41,631 bases of DNA from Spongiactinospora sp. TRM90649 (GTDB lineage Bacteria; Actinomycetota; Actinomycetes; Streptosporangiales; Streptosporangiaceae), in NCBI RefSeq assembly GCF_029382225.1, contig NZ_JARLTC010000055.1:1-41631 (forward strand), given 5' to 3'. Below, piece by piece: positions 8,552 through 19,464 of this stretch (position 1 is its first letter; every line of letters starts with the position of its first letter). The notes under the pieces were generated by a model. That model saw only the letters and a program-made list of their open reading frames with translations, had not been told where the DNA came from and searched no databases. The translations under genes were made by a program, and so were the position numbers.

Positions 8552-9822
8552 TCGAGTTCATGAAAGCTTTCGCGAATATGTCTCGAGTTAAGCATTTGGT
8601 TTCCAAGATCGGGAGTGGAAAAACTCCGATGGGCGGCTCGGAAACATATCCCGAAGAGGGCGTTGTATTTCTACGGAGCCAGAACATCCATTTCGGTGGC
8701 CTCAGACTTGAGGATGTCGCTTACATTAGCGAGGAAACACATCGAGAGATGGAGAACACGCGACTCGTAGAGGGCGACGTTCTTCTCAACATAACTGGGG
8801 CGTCAATCGGGAGGGTGGCACGCTTCCCAAAGGGAATCGGGGAGGCGAACGTAAATCAGCACGTATGCATCCTGCGGCCGACAAGCTCCGTCGATTCACG
8901 ATTCCTCGAATATGCTCTTTCTGCATACACAACATGGGCACAGATTCTGTCGCTGCAGGCCGGAGGAAACCGCGACGGTTTGAACTTCGAACAGGTAGGC
9001 GATCTCCATATCCCTACCCCTGCTATCGACACGCAGCGACGGATCGCGAACTTCCTCGACGCCGAGACTGCTCGTATCGACCGCCTCTCGATGCTCCGTT
9101 CCCATCAAATCCAGCTGATTTTGTCGCGCACGATTAGCGCCCTCTCCGGGGTCTATGAGGTCTGCGTCGTCAAATACGGTGCGATTCGCCTACGCTACAC
9201 CTTGATGAGCATCGAGCAAGGCTGGTCGCCACAGTGCGATGATCGGCTAGCAGAAGACGGTGAGTGGGCAGTAGTAAAGGCAGGATGCGTTAACACTGGC
9301 ATATTCGACCCTCTTCAGCACAAGGCGCTGCCATCAGAGACCGCCCCGCGACAAGAGTATCGCCTTTATCCGGGCGATCTTTTGATGTCAAGAGCAAGTG
9401 GATCACGGGACCTGATCGGTAGTGCCGGAATAGTGGGGGACTACGAAGGCAACCTCCTCCTGTGCGACAAAGTCTATCGAATCCGCCTCAACGAGACCCG
9501 AATGAGACCCGGCTTCGTAGCGAATATGTTGCGCAGTCATCGTGTTCGCGAACACATCAAAAACGGCATTTCTGGAGCCGATGGTATGGCCAACAACCTA
9601 CCGACCGGCGTCGTTAAGAATTGCGAGCTTCCGAATGTTCCTGTGAATCGGCAGGATGAAATTGCACTGAGCCTTGAAAGGGCCGCAGAGGAGAGCCGGC
9701 GAGCGCGGTCCATGCTTGAGAGGTCGAGAGGACTACTAGCAGAATATCGACAGGCACTGATCACGGCGGCAGTGACGGGGCAGTTCGATGTGTCATCGGC
9801 GAGCGGACGTGAAGTGGAGTAG
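8548..9822 (+). CDS. hsdS: Type I restriction-modification specificity subunit HsdS
   Basis: 424 residues, starting in an ATGA overlap with hsdM. Two target-recognition domains are separated by a conserved helix: the first half ends TPAIDTQRRIANFLDAETA and a helix, the second ends VPVNRQDEIALSLERAAEE with its own helix. Typical HsdS phrases are visible (VEGDVLLNITGASIG; YPGDLLMSRASGS). It sets the bipartite DNA target for both methylation and cleavage. Base composition is clearly more AT-rich than hsdM and hsdR, usual for horizontally exchanged TRDs. The target cannot be read from sequence alone. Confidence 0.92.
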   Translation: MIEFMKAFANMSRVKHLVSKIGSGKTPMGGSETYPEEGVVFLRSQNIHFGGLRLEDVAYISEETHREMENTRLVEGDVLLNITGASIGRVARFPKGIGEANVNQHVCILRPTSSVDSRFLEYALSAYTTWAQILSLQAGGNRDGLNFEQVGDLHIPTPAIDTQRRIANFLDAETARIDRLSMLRSHQIQLILSRTISALSGVYEVCVVKYGAIRLRYTLMSIEQGWSPQCDDRLAEDGEWAVVKAGCVNTGIFDPLQHKALPSETAPRQEYRLYPGDLLMSRASGSRDLIGSAGIVGDYEGNLLLCDKVYRIRLNETRMRPGFVANMLRSHRVREHIKNGISGADGMANNLPTGVVKNCELPNVPVNRQDEIALSLERAAEESRRARSMLERSRGLLAEYRQALITAAVTGQFDVSSASGREVE

Positions 9823-9824
9823 TG

Positions 9825-12800
9825 ATGGCTGCGCACCACAACGAGGAAGCCTTTCGGAGCACGATCCTTGCCGAAATGCAGCAGTGTGGCTGGGAGGTGG
9901 GCCATCACTCGGACTATCGAGTCGATCTTGGCCTGGCCGCCGCAGAACTGTTCACCTTCATCGGCGCGACCCAAATCGACGAGTGGAACCAACTGCTCAC
10001 CCTCTACGGCAACGAGCCCGATGCCGCCCAGCAGGGTTTCGTCAAACGGCTGAACCAGGAGATCGCCGCCGAAGGCGTCCTCAATGTGCTGCGGAACGGC
10101 GTGAAGGATCGCGGCGTTCGTATCAGGCTGGCCTACTTCAAGCCGAACTTGGTCGAATCCGACGACGTGCTGACCAACTATCGCGCCAACCGGCTCACGG
10201 TCATCCGGGAGATCGCCTACGCCACCAAAGCGGCGGACAAGGGCCACCGTCTGGACCTGGTGCTATTCGTCAACGGCATTCCGGTCGCCACCGCCGAGCT
10301 GAAGAACCCGCTCACCGGGCAGGGCGTGGAGCAGGCCAAGAAGCAGTACCGGGAAGACCGCGACCCCACCGAGCCGATCTTCGCCCAAAAGTCGGTGGCG
10401 AACTTCGCCGTCGACCCCGACCAGGTCTTCGTCGCTCCGAGATTGCGCGGCAAGAACACCCCGTTCCTTCCCTTCAACACGGGGTCGGAAGGCCCGGGGG
10501 AATCCGGCGGCACCGGAAACCCGACGCCGACCGTACCGGGAAAGTATCCGACCTCCTACCTGTGGGAGCAGGTGTGGGAGCGTGACAACTGGCTGGACCT
10601 GCTGGAGCGCTTCGTCCACCAGCCCAAGGACAAGAAGGGCAGCGGACGCTCGGCGATCTTCCCCAGGTTCCACCAGTGGGATGCCGTAAAGAAGCTCACA
10701 GCGCATGCCGTACGGCATGGAGCCGGTCACAACTACCTGGTCATGCACTCGGCCGGCTCCGGCAAGTCGAACACGATCGCCTGGCTGGCGCACCGCTTGA
10801 GCGCGCTGCACACGGCGACCGATGCCCGCGAGCTCGATCCCGCAGCGGTGGCCAAAGGGCTCAAACCGGGCATTCCGGTATTCGACAAGACGATCATCAT
10901 CACCGACCGGCGCAACCTGGATGCCCAGCTCCGCGAGACGGTCGGCAGCTTCGAGCAGACCGCCGGGCTTGTCGTCAAGATCGACGAGCGGCAGGGAGCG
11001 AAGTCGGCACAGTTGGCAACCGCGCTCTCCAAGGAGAGCGGGAAGATCATCACGGTGACGCTGGCCACCTTCCCGGTGCTGGTGGAGTACCTCAAGGACA
11101 ACCCGACCGAGATCAAAGGCCGGACGTTCGCGATCGTCGTAGACGAGGCGCACTCCTCCCAGTCCGGCGAGGCCGCCAAGGCGGTCCGCGCCGCGCTGCG
11201 TGATCTCGGCCTGGATGCCGAGGACGAAGCCCAGGGGGCCACCAGTGTGGACGCCAAGCTGAAGCAGAGCGCCGCCGAGCGCGGCATGGCCTCCAACATC
11301 TCCTACTTCGCCTTCACGGCCACGCCGAAAGCCAAGACCCTGGAGCTGTTCGGCAAGCTGGCGAAGATCGACGGCGAGGAGACGTACAAGCCGTTCCACA
11401 CCTACGCGATGCGCCAGGCGATCGAGGAGGGCTTCATCCTCGATCCGCTTCGCGCCTACGTCACCTACGACACCTTCTGGAAGCTGGTCAGCAACAACCC
11501 CGATGACCGGGAGGTGGACAAGTCCAAGGCCAGTCCACAGCTGGCCCGGTACGCCCTCACCCATGATGCTACCGTCGCGCAGCAGGCGGTCGTCATCGTC
11601 GAGCACTTCCTGGCCCACACCCGAGGCAGGATGGGCGGACGGGCCAAGGCGATGGTCGTCACTCCTTACCGGGTCAGCGCGTTGCAGATGTCACGTGCCA
11701 TCAAGGAGGAGCTGGAGATCCGCGGCAGTGACATCGGAGTGCTGGTCGCCTTCTCCGGCAGCCTCGACCACGACGGCGACAAGGACATCACCGAGGTCAA
11801 GGAGAACGGCGGCATCGGCGAGGACGCCCTGCCCAAGGCGTTCGCCTACACCCGCGCCGACGACAAGGTCGTGAAAGCCGGCGGCAGGGGCCGCGCCGAG
11901 TATCGGATCCTGGTCGTGGCCGACAAGTATCAGACCGGCTTCGACGAGCCGCTGCTGACCACGATGTACGTCAACAAGAAGCTGGCGGGCATCGCCGCCG
12001 TGCAGACCCTGTCGCGGCTGAACCGGATCGCTGAGCGCAAGTCACAGGCGGACCTGGCCGTCATCGACTTCGTCAACGACGCCGAGCAGATCAGGGATTC
12101 TTTCCGCCCTTACTTCGAGGAGGCAGAGACGCTCCCCTCGGACCCGAACCTGCTGTACACGGCGTTGAGCAAGGTCATGGGTCACCAGGTGCTCTACAAG
12201 CAGGAGATGCTCGCCTTCGCCGCAGCGCTCTTCGCGGCCGATGAGGCCAGGGTCTCTCGCGAGAAGCTGCACGCTGAGCTCTACCGGCTGCTCGCGCCCG
12301 CTACCAGCCGGTTCAAGGACCTGCTGGACAGCGAGGATGAGGACGACCAGGAGAAGGCCGAGAACTTCCGGTCCGACCTGGACGCCTATGTCAGCAAGTA
12401 CGGATTCCTCTCCCAGGTCATCCCCTACCAGGACGAGGACCTGGAGCTGCTCTACGTCTACGGTCGCTACCTGCTGGCCCGGCTCCCCCACGGCGCCAGG
12501 GGTGACGTGGACCTGGGCGAGATCGACCTCACGCATGTCAAGACCGAGAAGACCGGCGAGCACGACCTCGGCCTCACCCCGGAAGGCGCTTCCGTTCTCA
12601 AGGGCTTCGGCGACGGTTCCGGCCAGTCCAAGGAGGAGGAGAAGTCGCTGCTGTCGGAGCTGATCGAGAAGTTCAATGAGAAGTTCGGCACCAGCTTCAC
12701 TGAACAGGACATGATCGTCCCGTTCAACGAGACCGTCGCCGACCACGAGGTACGGCAGGCCGCCGTCGCCAATGTGGACCCGGACAACTTCGGGCACGTC

Positions 12801-12971
12801 TTCAACAAGGTCTTCGAGGAGAAGGTCGCCGACCACGTTGACAACCTGAAGACGCTCGGCGACAAGTTCTTCGACAAGGACCCCACATTCAAGGTCGCGC
12901 TCACCAAGACCGCCCGCCGTGCGGCCTGGCGGCTTATCCGCGAGCAGGAGGGGCTCGACGACGTGGCTTGA
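9825..12971 (+). CDS. hsdR: Type I restriction endonuclease subunit HsdR
   Basis: 1048 residues from ATG at 9825, right after the hsdS stop, with GTGGAG upstream; a GTG at 9822 overlapping that stop is possible. The N-terminal nuclease domain has the PD-(D/E)xK pattern (HRLDLVLFVNG...VATAELKNP, about 142-160). SF2 helicase motifs follow: Walker A SAGSGKSNT near 308, DEAH (VVDEAHSSQ) near 440, and a motif VI-like VQTLSRLNRIAERK. The C-terminal helical part binds HsdM. Length is normal. All motifs look intact, so the system is probably active: ATP-driven translocation and distant cleavage of unmethylated DNA. Confidence 0.94.
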   Translation: MAAHHNEEAFRSTILAEMQQCGWEVGHHSDYRVDLGLAAAELFTFIGATQIDEWNQLLTLYGNEPDAAQQGFVKRLNQEIAAEGVLNVLRNGVKDRGVRIRLAYFKPNLVESDDVLTNYRANRLTVIREIAYATKAADKGHRLDLVLFVNGIPVATAELKNPLTGQGVEQAKKQYREDRDPTEPIFAQKSVANFAVDPDQVFVAPRLRGKNTPFLPFNTGSEGPGESGGTGNPTPTVPGKYPTSYLWEQVWERDNWLDLLERFVHQPKDKKGSGRSAIFPRFHQWDAVKKLTAHAVRHGAGHNYLVMHSAGSGKSNTIAWLAHRLSALHTATDARELDPAAVAKGLKPGIPVFDKTIIITDRRNLDAQLRETVGSFEQTAGLVVKIDERQGAKSAQLATALSKESGKIITVTLATFPVLVEYLKDNPTEIKGRTFAIVVDEAHSSQSGEAAKAVRAALRDLGLDAEDEAQGATSVDAKLKQSAAERGMASNISYFAFTATPKAKTLELFGKLAKIDGEETYKPFHTYAMRQAIEEGFILDPLRAYVTYDTFWKLVSNNPDDREVDKSKASPQLARYALTHDATVAQQAVVIVEHFLAHTRGRMGGRAKAMVVTPYRVSALQMSRAIKEELEIRGSDIGVLVAFSGSLDHDGDKDITEVKENGGIGEDALPKAFAYTRADDKVVKAGGRGRAEYRILVVADKYQTGFDEPLLTTMYVNKKLAGIAAVQTLSRLNRIAERKSQADLAVIDFVNDAEQIRDSFRPYFEEAETLPSDPNLLYTALSKVMGHQVLYKQEMLAFAAALFAADEARVSREKLHAELYRLLAPATSRFKDLLDSEDEDDQEKAENFRSDLDAYVSKYGFLSQVIPYQDEDLELLYVYGRYLLARLPHGARGDVDLGEIDLTHVKTEKTGEHDLGLTPEGASVLKGFGDGSGQSKEEEKSLLSELIEKFNEKFGTSFTEQDMIVPFNETVADHEVRQAAVANVDPDNFGHVFNKVFEEKVADHVDNLKTLGDKFFDKDPTFKVALTKTARRAAWRLIREQEGLDDVA

Positions 12972-13049
12972 TGGCTTCTGTTGGACAGTCGAGCTCTTCC
13001 ATGGTCACACTGATCACCAAACGTGCTGAGGCCGACTCGTGGAGACAAC

Positions 13050-14583
<1,534 letters not shown>

Positions 14584-14606
<23 letters not shown>

Positions 14607-15576
14607 CAACATCCTCGCTGATACGACGTAAAATCCAGGCCGGCCCAGCCCCGCGAAGATCGGACCCTAGATGAAGAGTTTCTATCCGCATATCCTCAAT
14701 GGGCATATAGCGGACATACTCCTGTTGAAGTTCTGAGCCGAGACGGCGCAGAGCCGGACGATTGACCTCACGACGAACCTTCTCGCGCCGCTCCCGGGGA
14801 GCAACAATGAAGTGAGGGATTCTGAGGTTCGGCAGGCAAGCCAAAAGATCCGCTATTCTCCCCCAGCCTCGGCTGATGTCGGTGGTGCATTCCACCTCGA
14901 ACGCCGCGACGACCGCATCGTCCTTGAACCAGAGCACATCGACATACTTGACCACGTCAGCGGCCTTGTCGGGCAGCGATTGAGGTAGGGCAGCCACAAC
15001 CCTCGGCATAGAGCCGAGTGGCACGTCACCGTACAAACGACTGCGATCATTCACTGCCACGTACACATCGAGGCCTAGGTCCGCACCAAGCTTTAGCAGT
15101 AGGTATTGGGCCTCTGTGTGAAGCGTTGACGCTGAACCCGACAGAGCTTTGTGGAGCGCCGCCAAGATCGCCTGGCCATCCGGGTCAGAGAGAACCTTCG
15201 GAGTCCCTCGAAGCCGCACTCCCCACGAGCCCAGGTCGCCGCGCCGCTCGAACAGGTCAAGCTCGCCAAGAAGTTCAGTGATCGGTACTCCTTGCTCAGG
15301 GCTGGAAACCTGTACGCTCAGGTCAACGCCGACTCGGAGTGGGTAGTCTCCGCTGGCCCAAATCTGCTCGTCCGATTCGTAAGGTCCGCCGGTGATCTCT
15401 GCGATGCCAACCAACCGCTTCAGCCCCATGACGTAGAACACCAGGTGATCACCCCGCTTCATGGTGTGCACGCTCTTGCGACGGCGCACGGGGAATCCGG
15501 CCACATCAGCACCGTGAGCGATGAACTCGTTCCAGGTGTCCTCGGTGTATACCGCCAACCAGTACTTGTGACCCAA
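14584..15576 (-). CDS. EVE-domain protein with PD-(D/E)xK-like nuclease domain
   Basis: 330 residues from TTG 15576, which follows a perfect AGGAGG by four bases and yields M-GHKYWLAVYTEDTW, how EVE domains usually begin. An ATG at 15651 would add 25 residues but has no Shine-Dalgarno. Residues 1-125 are an EVE (PUA/YTH-like) domain (RGDHLVFYVMGLKRLVGIA, DYPLRVGVDL), a fold binding modified bases. The rest carries a nuclease-like core: TEAQYLLLKLGADLGLDV, VDVLWFKDDAVVAAFEVECT with the D...ExE arrangement, then RIPHFIVAPRERREKV. I infer a modification-dependent restriction enzyme acting on phage DNA with modified cytosine. Whether it cuts is untested. Confidence 0.75.
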
Positions 15577-15708
15577 GGTGCCTCCTCGCATACCAGCAGA
15601 GTAGGCCTTGGGTAACAAGTATTCGACTATTTCAGAAATGTCCAGTGGCATGCTCGAGCCCTGACCTGTGGTGCGCTTGAGCGTGGGCGGTGCTGGCAGC
15701 GTCGCAAG

Positions 15709-16194
15709 ATGCGTCCGCCTGACCTCGACGTCCGCATCGTCCAGGCGTGGCGGGAGGCGAAGACCGGCATACCGCTGTTCCGCAAGACCTCCTGCGGTGT
15801 CACGTACGGCTGGCAGCTCCCTGACTACAACGGCCACCTCGGCGTACCCGAGCTGTGCGACATCTGCCCGCCCGGGCAGGTGGCCCGCTGCGCCGCCGCG
15901 CTGCGCCCGCCGACCGACGAGGAATTCCGCGCCGCGCTGGACTCGTTCGGTTTCGCCCCGGACACGCCCTTCGCGGTGGAGGACGGGCATGTGCTGACCG
16001 GCAAGCTCGGAGAGCAGCGCCGGTACGCCCTCCAGCACTTGCTCGGCTACCAGATGTGGGAGGTCGAACACCCCCATGTGCACGCCGCGCACGGCCGCGC
16101 CCTGGAAGGCTACGAACTGACCGCCGCCGAGCAGGCCGCCCTCGACAGCGCCCGCGACCGGCTCGCCGCTGCCGTTCGCGAAGAGGACGACTGA
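15709..16194 (+). CDS. Cys-containing protein, possible radical-SAM C-terminal fragment
   Basis: 161 residues from ATG 15709. The centre reads GWQLPDYNGHLGVPELCDICPPG with a further Cys soon after (QVARC), a C-x2-C-x6-C cluster that could hold a metal or FeS site. From memory it resembles the end of some actinobacterial radical-SAM proteins, but the CxxxCxxC core is absent, so it is either a stand-alone protein or an N-terminally truncated one. The frame stays open upstream into the EVE gene's start region without family-like residues, and no good Shine-Dalgarno is seen. It lies 18 bases before the exonuclease gene, so they are co-transcribed. Function unknown. Confidence 0.5.
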   Translation: MRPPDLDVRIVQAWREAKTGIPLFRKTSCGVTYGWQLPDYNGHLGVPELCDICPPGQVARCAAALRPPTDEEFRAALDSFGFAPDTPFAVEDGHVLTGKLGEQRRYALQHLLGYQMWEVEHPHVHAAHGRALEGYELTAAEQAALDSARDRLAAAVREEDD

Positions 16195-16212
16195 TCTACC
16201 CGGGAGAACGCC

Positions 16213-16884
16213 ATGCACGACCAGCCGTGGACGGCCGCCGATATCGTCGCCCTCGACCTGGAAGGCAGCGGCGCCCAGGACCGCCAGGACGAGGCGATCC
16301 TGGAGATCGCGGCCGTTCCGCTGGCACACGGCCGTCCCGACATGGGGGCGGCCTGGGACAGCGTCATCAACCCGGGCCGCCGCATCCACCCCCGTCCGTG
16401 GATCTCACCCGGCCTGACCGGCGACGCACTCACCGGCGCTCCCACCCTGGACGAGGTGCGCGACATCATCGCGGAGAAGCTGAACGGCCACATCCTCGTC
16501 GGCCACAACATCGGCGTGGACTGGCGGCTTCTCCACCGGCGCCTGCCCGACGTGCGGCCCGCCGGGCTGCTCGACACCGCCCGTCTCGCCCGCCGGCTCC
16601 GACCCGGCGCCCAACGCTGGAACCTCTCCGGCCTCCTCGACGAATACGGCCTCTATGGCGAGGTGGAAACGCACGTCCCTGGCGGGCGGCCGCACCGGGC
16701 GCTATGGGACGCGGTCGGCGCCGCGCTTCTCCTGGCCGACCTGGCCCATCGGCGCTCTGCCAAAACTCCCACAATGTTGGGCGCCCTCATCGCCGTGGCC
16801 GGCATCCCGCTCACCGACCAACCCGCCTCAGGTGACGCGGATCAGCTCACGCTCGACCTGCACTCGGACAACGAAGGCCGGTGA
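16213..16884 (+). CDS. DEDDh 3'-5' exonuclease (DnaQ/RNase T superfamily)
   Basis: 223 residues from ATG 16213, with GGGAGAA upstream. Exo I is VALDLEGSG (Asp15, Glu17), Exo II-like GHNIGVDWRLL gives the middle Asp near 102, and Exo III HRALWDAV gives the His and last Asp near 160-165, so the catalytic DEDDh set is complete. This superfamily removes nucleotides from 3' ends of DNA or RNA with two metal ions. Length fits a stand-alone exonuclease, not a polymerase subunit. It is second in a two-gene operon at the right end of the defence block. Substrate is unknown; nucleic-acid degradation or repair after cleavage is inferred. Confidence 0.85.
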   Translation: MHDQPWTAADIVALDLEGSGAQDRQDEAILEIAAVPLAHGRPDMGAAWDSVINPGRRIHPRPWISPGLTGDALTGAPTLDEVRDIIAEKLNGHILVGHNIGVDWRLLHRRLPDVRPAGLLDTARLARRLRPGAQRWNLSGLLDEYGLYGEVETHVPGGRPHRALWDAVGAALLLADLAHRRSAKTPTMLGALIAVAGIPLTDQPASGDADQLTLDLHSDNEGR

Positions 16885-17333
16885 ACCCGGAGTAGCCGGT
16901 TCCCGACTGCGATTCTGGTCTGGATTGGCGGCGGAAATCGGCATCGACTGCCCTTCCTGCTTGCCTTCGTGCTACCTCTCCCGATTAATCGGGGGTTGCT
17001 GGAGAGGGGTTCCCGCAGGTAGAGCCGAGGGAGATGTCTTCGGGCGACTCCGACACGTGTACTGAGGCACGATTACATAGTAGATGGGGGCCGGTCGTGC
17101 ATTTAAAATTGCCTCCATGAATATTGCGCTGATGATCCTTCCTTAATGCTCGACCTTATGTCTTTCCTGTGTTCGGGAAGGGTCATTCGAAGCCCTTGAA
17201 TGCCCTGTTCGATGTGTGGCCGAGTGCATTCTTTGCCTTGAAATCGTTGTAGCGAACTCCGTTTTCTGATGGAATTGAGGTGGCCAAAAGGTGACGGTGC
17301 GAAAGGTGCGCCGTACGAGAACGGAGAGCGGTC
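16885..17333. other. Gene-poor 450-base spacer
   Basis: No convincing coding frame. It is AT-richer than the neighbours, mainly in 17090-17280. It contains a perfect 14-base palindrome CCCGATTAATCGGG (16980-16993), itself enclosed by CCTCTCC...GGAGAGG arms. It separates the defence block from the element-type genes and may hold a promoter or an element boundary; neither can be shown. Confidence 0.4.
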
Positions 17334-17372
17334 ATAGCGAAATTCGAGATTACGAAAGACGTCCCTGCGAAT

Positions 17373-18146
17373 GTGCCGGGGGCGACCCTGACGCCCGACG
17401 ACATGGCGCGGGTGACGCCGGAGGACTGGGCTGAAATCCAGAAGCTCGCGCGCGGCTACTGCCGCACGGTGGACTCCACGCGGTCACGTAAGCGCATGGA
17501 CGGAAGCGCGACCGTCCTCAGGGAGGGACACGCGCCGTACGGCACCGACGACATCTCCGACGACGTGGGCCAGGACGCCGTACTTCTCTTCGCCCAGCGC
17601 CTGCGTGACGTGCTCGCGAAGTGCGAGGAAGCGCGGGAGAGCGGCGGTACGCGCGAAACTCAGGCATGGCTGTACGTGCGGAAGGACGGGGGCGAGATGG
17701 TCATCACCCGCACCACCCTTCATCGATGGGCGGTTCGCGACGCCGCCGCCCGGAACGGCTACCGGGCGGACGTGGCCCGCAATGGCGTCGATGCGACGCC
17801 CGGCGCTCAACCCGGGGGGCGGCGCGCGCATGTGCGGCATGCGGCGGTGGCTTTCTCCGCCGCTCAGTACAGCGGCGAGATCTTCCAGCAGGCGTTCAGT
17901 GACGGCCGGGAGTTCCCGACCCTTCGGCGAATCCTCGCGAAGGCCGAGCAGGCGGAGAACTTGGGGCGGGCGGGAATTCTGGCCAATGTCGCCCAAGAAA
18001 GCGAGGGCGGCGCGTACGGCTCCCGGCGGGCGGTGATTCGTGTCCGTGACGCGGCGCGCGTGGAGTTGCAGGAGCTCTATGAGCGCCTCGACGATGCGCG
18101 TAATGCCATCGTATATGTGGAAACCGAGTCGGACCTGAGCGACTGA
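17373..18146 (+). CDS. Unrecognised protein, probable start 13 codons upstream at ATA
   Basis: 257 residues from GTG 17373, which has no Shine-Dalgarno. The frame is open upstream and reads A-KFEITKDVPAN before V-PGATLTPDDM. An ATA codon at 17334 lies five bases after GGAGAG, exactly where a start codon belongs; a TGA lies further upstream in frame. So translation may start at ATA (270 residues), or an ATG was mutated. The protein is hydrophilic, with charged helices and TRETQAWLYVRKDGGEMVI in the middle; no signal or membrane segment. I do not recognise a family. It ends before a strong terminator and sits in the element-type segment. Confidence 0.6.
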   Translation: MPGATLTPDDMARVTPEDWAEIQKLARGYCRTVDSTRSRKRMDGSATVLREGHAPYGTDDISDDVGQDAVLLFAQRLRDVLAKCEEARESGGTRETQAWLYVRKDGGEMVITRTTLHRWAVRDAAARNGYRADVARNGVDATPGAQPGGRRAHVRHAAVAFSAAQYSGEIFQQAFSDGREFPTLRRILAKAEQAENLGRAGILANVAQESEGGAYGSRRAVIRVRDAARVELQELYERLDDARNAIVYVETESDLSD

Positions 18147-18158
18147 CCTAGCGCTCTG

Positions 18159-18193
18159 AAAGCCCCGGGGCATGCGTCCCCGGGGCTTTTGTC
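18159..18193 (+). terminator. Rho-independent terminator
   Basis: AAAGCCCCGGGG (18159-18170), loop CATGCGT, then CCCCGGGGCTTT and further T-rich bases. It is a perfect 12-bp stem 13 bases after the preceding stop codon. Confidence 0.85.
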
Positions 18194-18344
18194 TTCTTTG
18201 GCCACAGACGCGGCTTCTTTCAAGCGGACGTCCGAAGTGTTTTGTCGGCCGTATTTAAGTAGAGAGAAACACGCGTGAGTGGGGCGCGGCGCGTACACGC
18301 AGATCGTGGCCATATTTGCGCATCAGTCGTATCCGGGGGTTGTC

Positions 18345-19415
18345 ATGAGTGAATCGCAGAGCGCCGATCTCGACGCCATACGGTTGAAGTGCCCAGCGGA
18401 CTTCATCGCCGTTGTGCCGTACCTGCTCGGTTACCACCCGAGCGCCAGTTGCGTGGCGATCGCGATCGAAGGGAGCGAGTTGAAGTGCGTCCTTCGCTTC
18501 GATCTTCCCGAACGGGCCGAGGACGCCATGCTGATCGCCCATCAGTGCACTGTGACGATGACGCGCATGGGCACGCCCAAGGTCTATCTGATCGGCTACG
18601 GCTCGGGAAGCCAGGTCACGCCGGTCATGGACGCGGTACCGATCGCGCTCGACGGTACGGGCATCGAGATCTTGGACATGCTCCGTTGTGAGGACGGGCG
18701 TTACTGGTCCTACCTGGACGTGGACTGCTGCTCTCCCGACGGCACACCGTACGACGTGAGCAGCAACCCGGCTGCGGCGAGTGCCGTGGTCGCGGGGAAG
18801 GTCGCGATGGCCGACCGGACCGCCTTCGAGGGGATCGTCGCGCCAGTGCGAGGGCCGGACCGGGAGGCCGTCCGCCGGGCGACGGCGCTGGCCTGTCGGC
18901 GGACGACGCGGATGCTGGGCTCGGCGAAGGCGGACTTCTGGTTCGCGGAGGGACGGCGGCAACTCCGGAAGTGCTTCGATGAAGTCGAGGCGGGCCGTCC
19001 GATCCCGGCCGATGACGTCGCCTGGGTGGGCGTCCTGCTGACGGCGGTTCTGATCCGGGACATCGGCTTGACGTTCGCCGATCAGTACGGGACCGACGTG
19101 TCCATACGCCTGTGGGCCGAGGTGACCCGCCGGGTAGAGCCTCAGTTCGCACCCGCGCCTGCGGTAAATCTCGCCTTGCTGGCCATGCGCATCGGTGACG
19201 GGCCACTGGCGCGCGCCGCCGCCGAACGCGCGTTGCGGGAGGCCCCCGGTCATCAATTCGCCACCTTGATCCTTCAAGGGCTCAGCGTCGGCGTACCACC
19301 GGAAGTCCTTGCCGAGCAAGATCTCACTGACCTGGCCGCGAGGATCGGCGACCTGGCCGAGCGGGCACCGACAGGCGCGATGCCCGTCCTGCCCAGTGCT
19401 CACCGATCCACCTGA
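18345..19415 (+). CDS. DUF4192 domain protein
   Basis: 356 residues from ATG 18345, shortly after a G-rich run; a longer frame to 18279 is not family-like. The start IRLKCPADFIAVVPYLLGYHPSA is the signature opening of DUF4192, an actinobacterial family of unknown function that usually covers most of a 350-residue protein. The middle holds YWSYLDVDCCSPDGTPYDV and the C-terminus has Ala-rich helices (LLAMRIGDGPLARAAAERA) like a helical repeat. No signal peptide. It is 49 bases before the DUF932 gene, same strand, so probably co-transcribed. Role unknown. Confidence 0.8.
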   Translation: MSESQSADLDAIRLKCPADFIAVVPYLLGYHPSASCVAIAIEGSELKCVLRFDLPERAEDAMLIAHQCTVTMTRMGTPKVYLIGYGSGSQVTPVMDAVPIALDGTGIEILDMLRCEDGRYWSYLDVDCCSPDGTPYDVSSNPAAASAVVAGKVAMADRTAFEGIVAPVRGPDREAVRRATALACRRTTRMLGSAKADFWFAEGRRQLRKCFDEVEAGRPIPADDVAWVGVLLTAVLIRDIGLTFADQYGTDVSIRLWAEVTRRVEPQFAPAPAVNLALLAMRIGDGPLARAAAERALREAPGHQFATLILQGLSVGVPPEVLAEQDLTDLAARIGDLAERAPTGAMPVLPSAHRST

Positions 19416-19464
19416 ACTCCGGCGCCGGATCACAGCCCGGTGTCCTGTCGTGCCTGGAGGCGGC

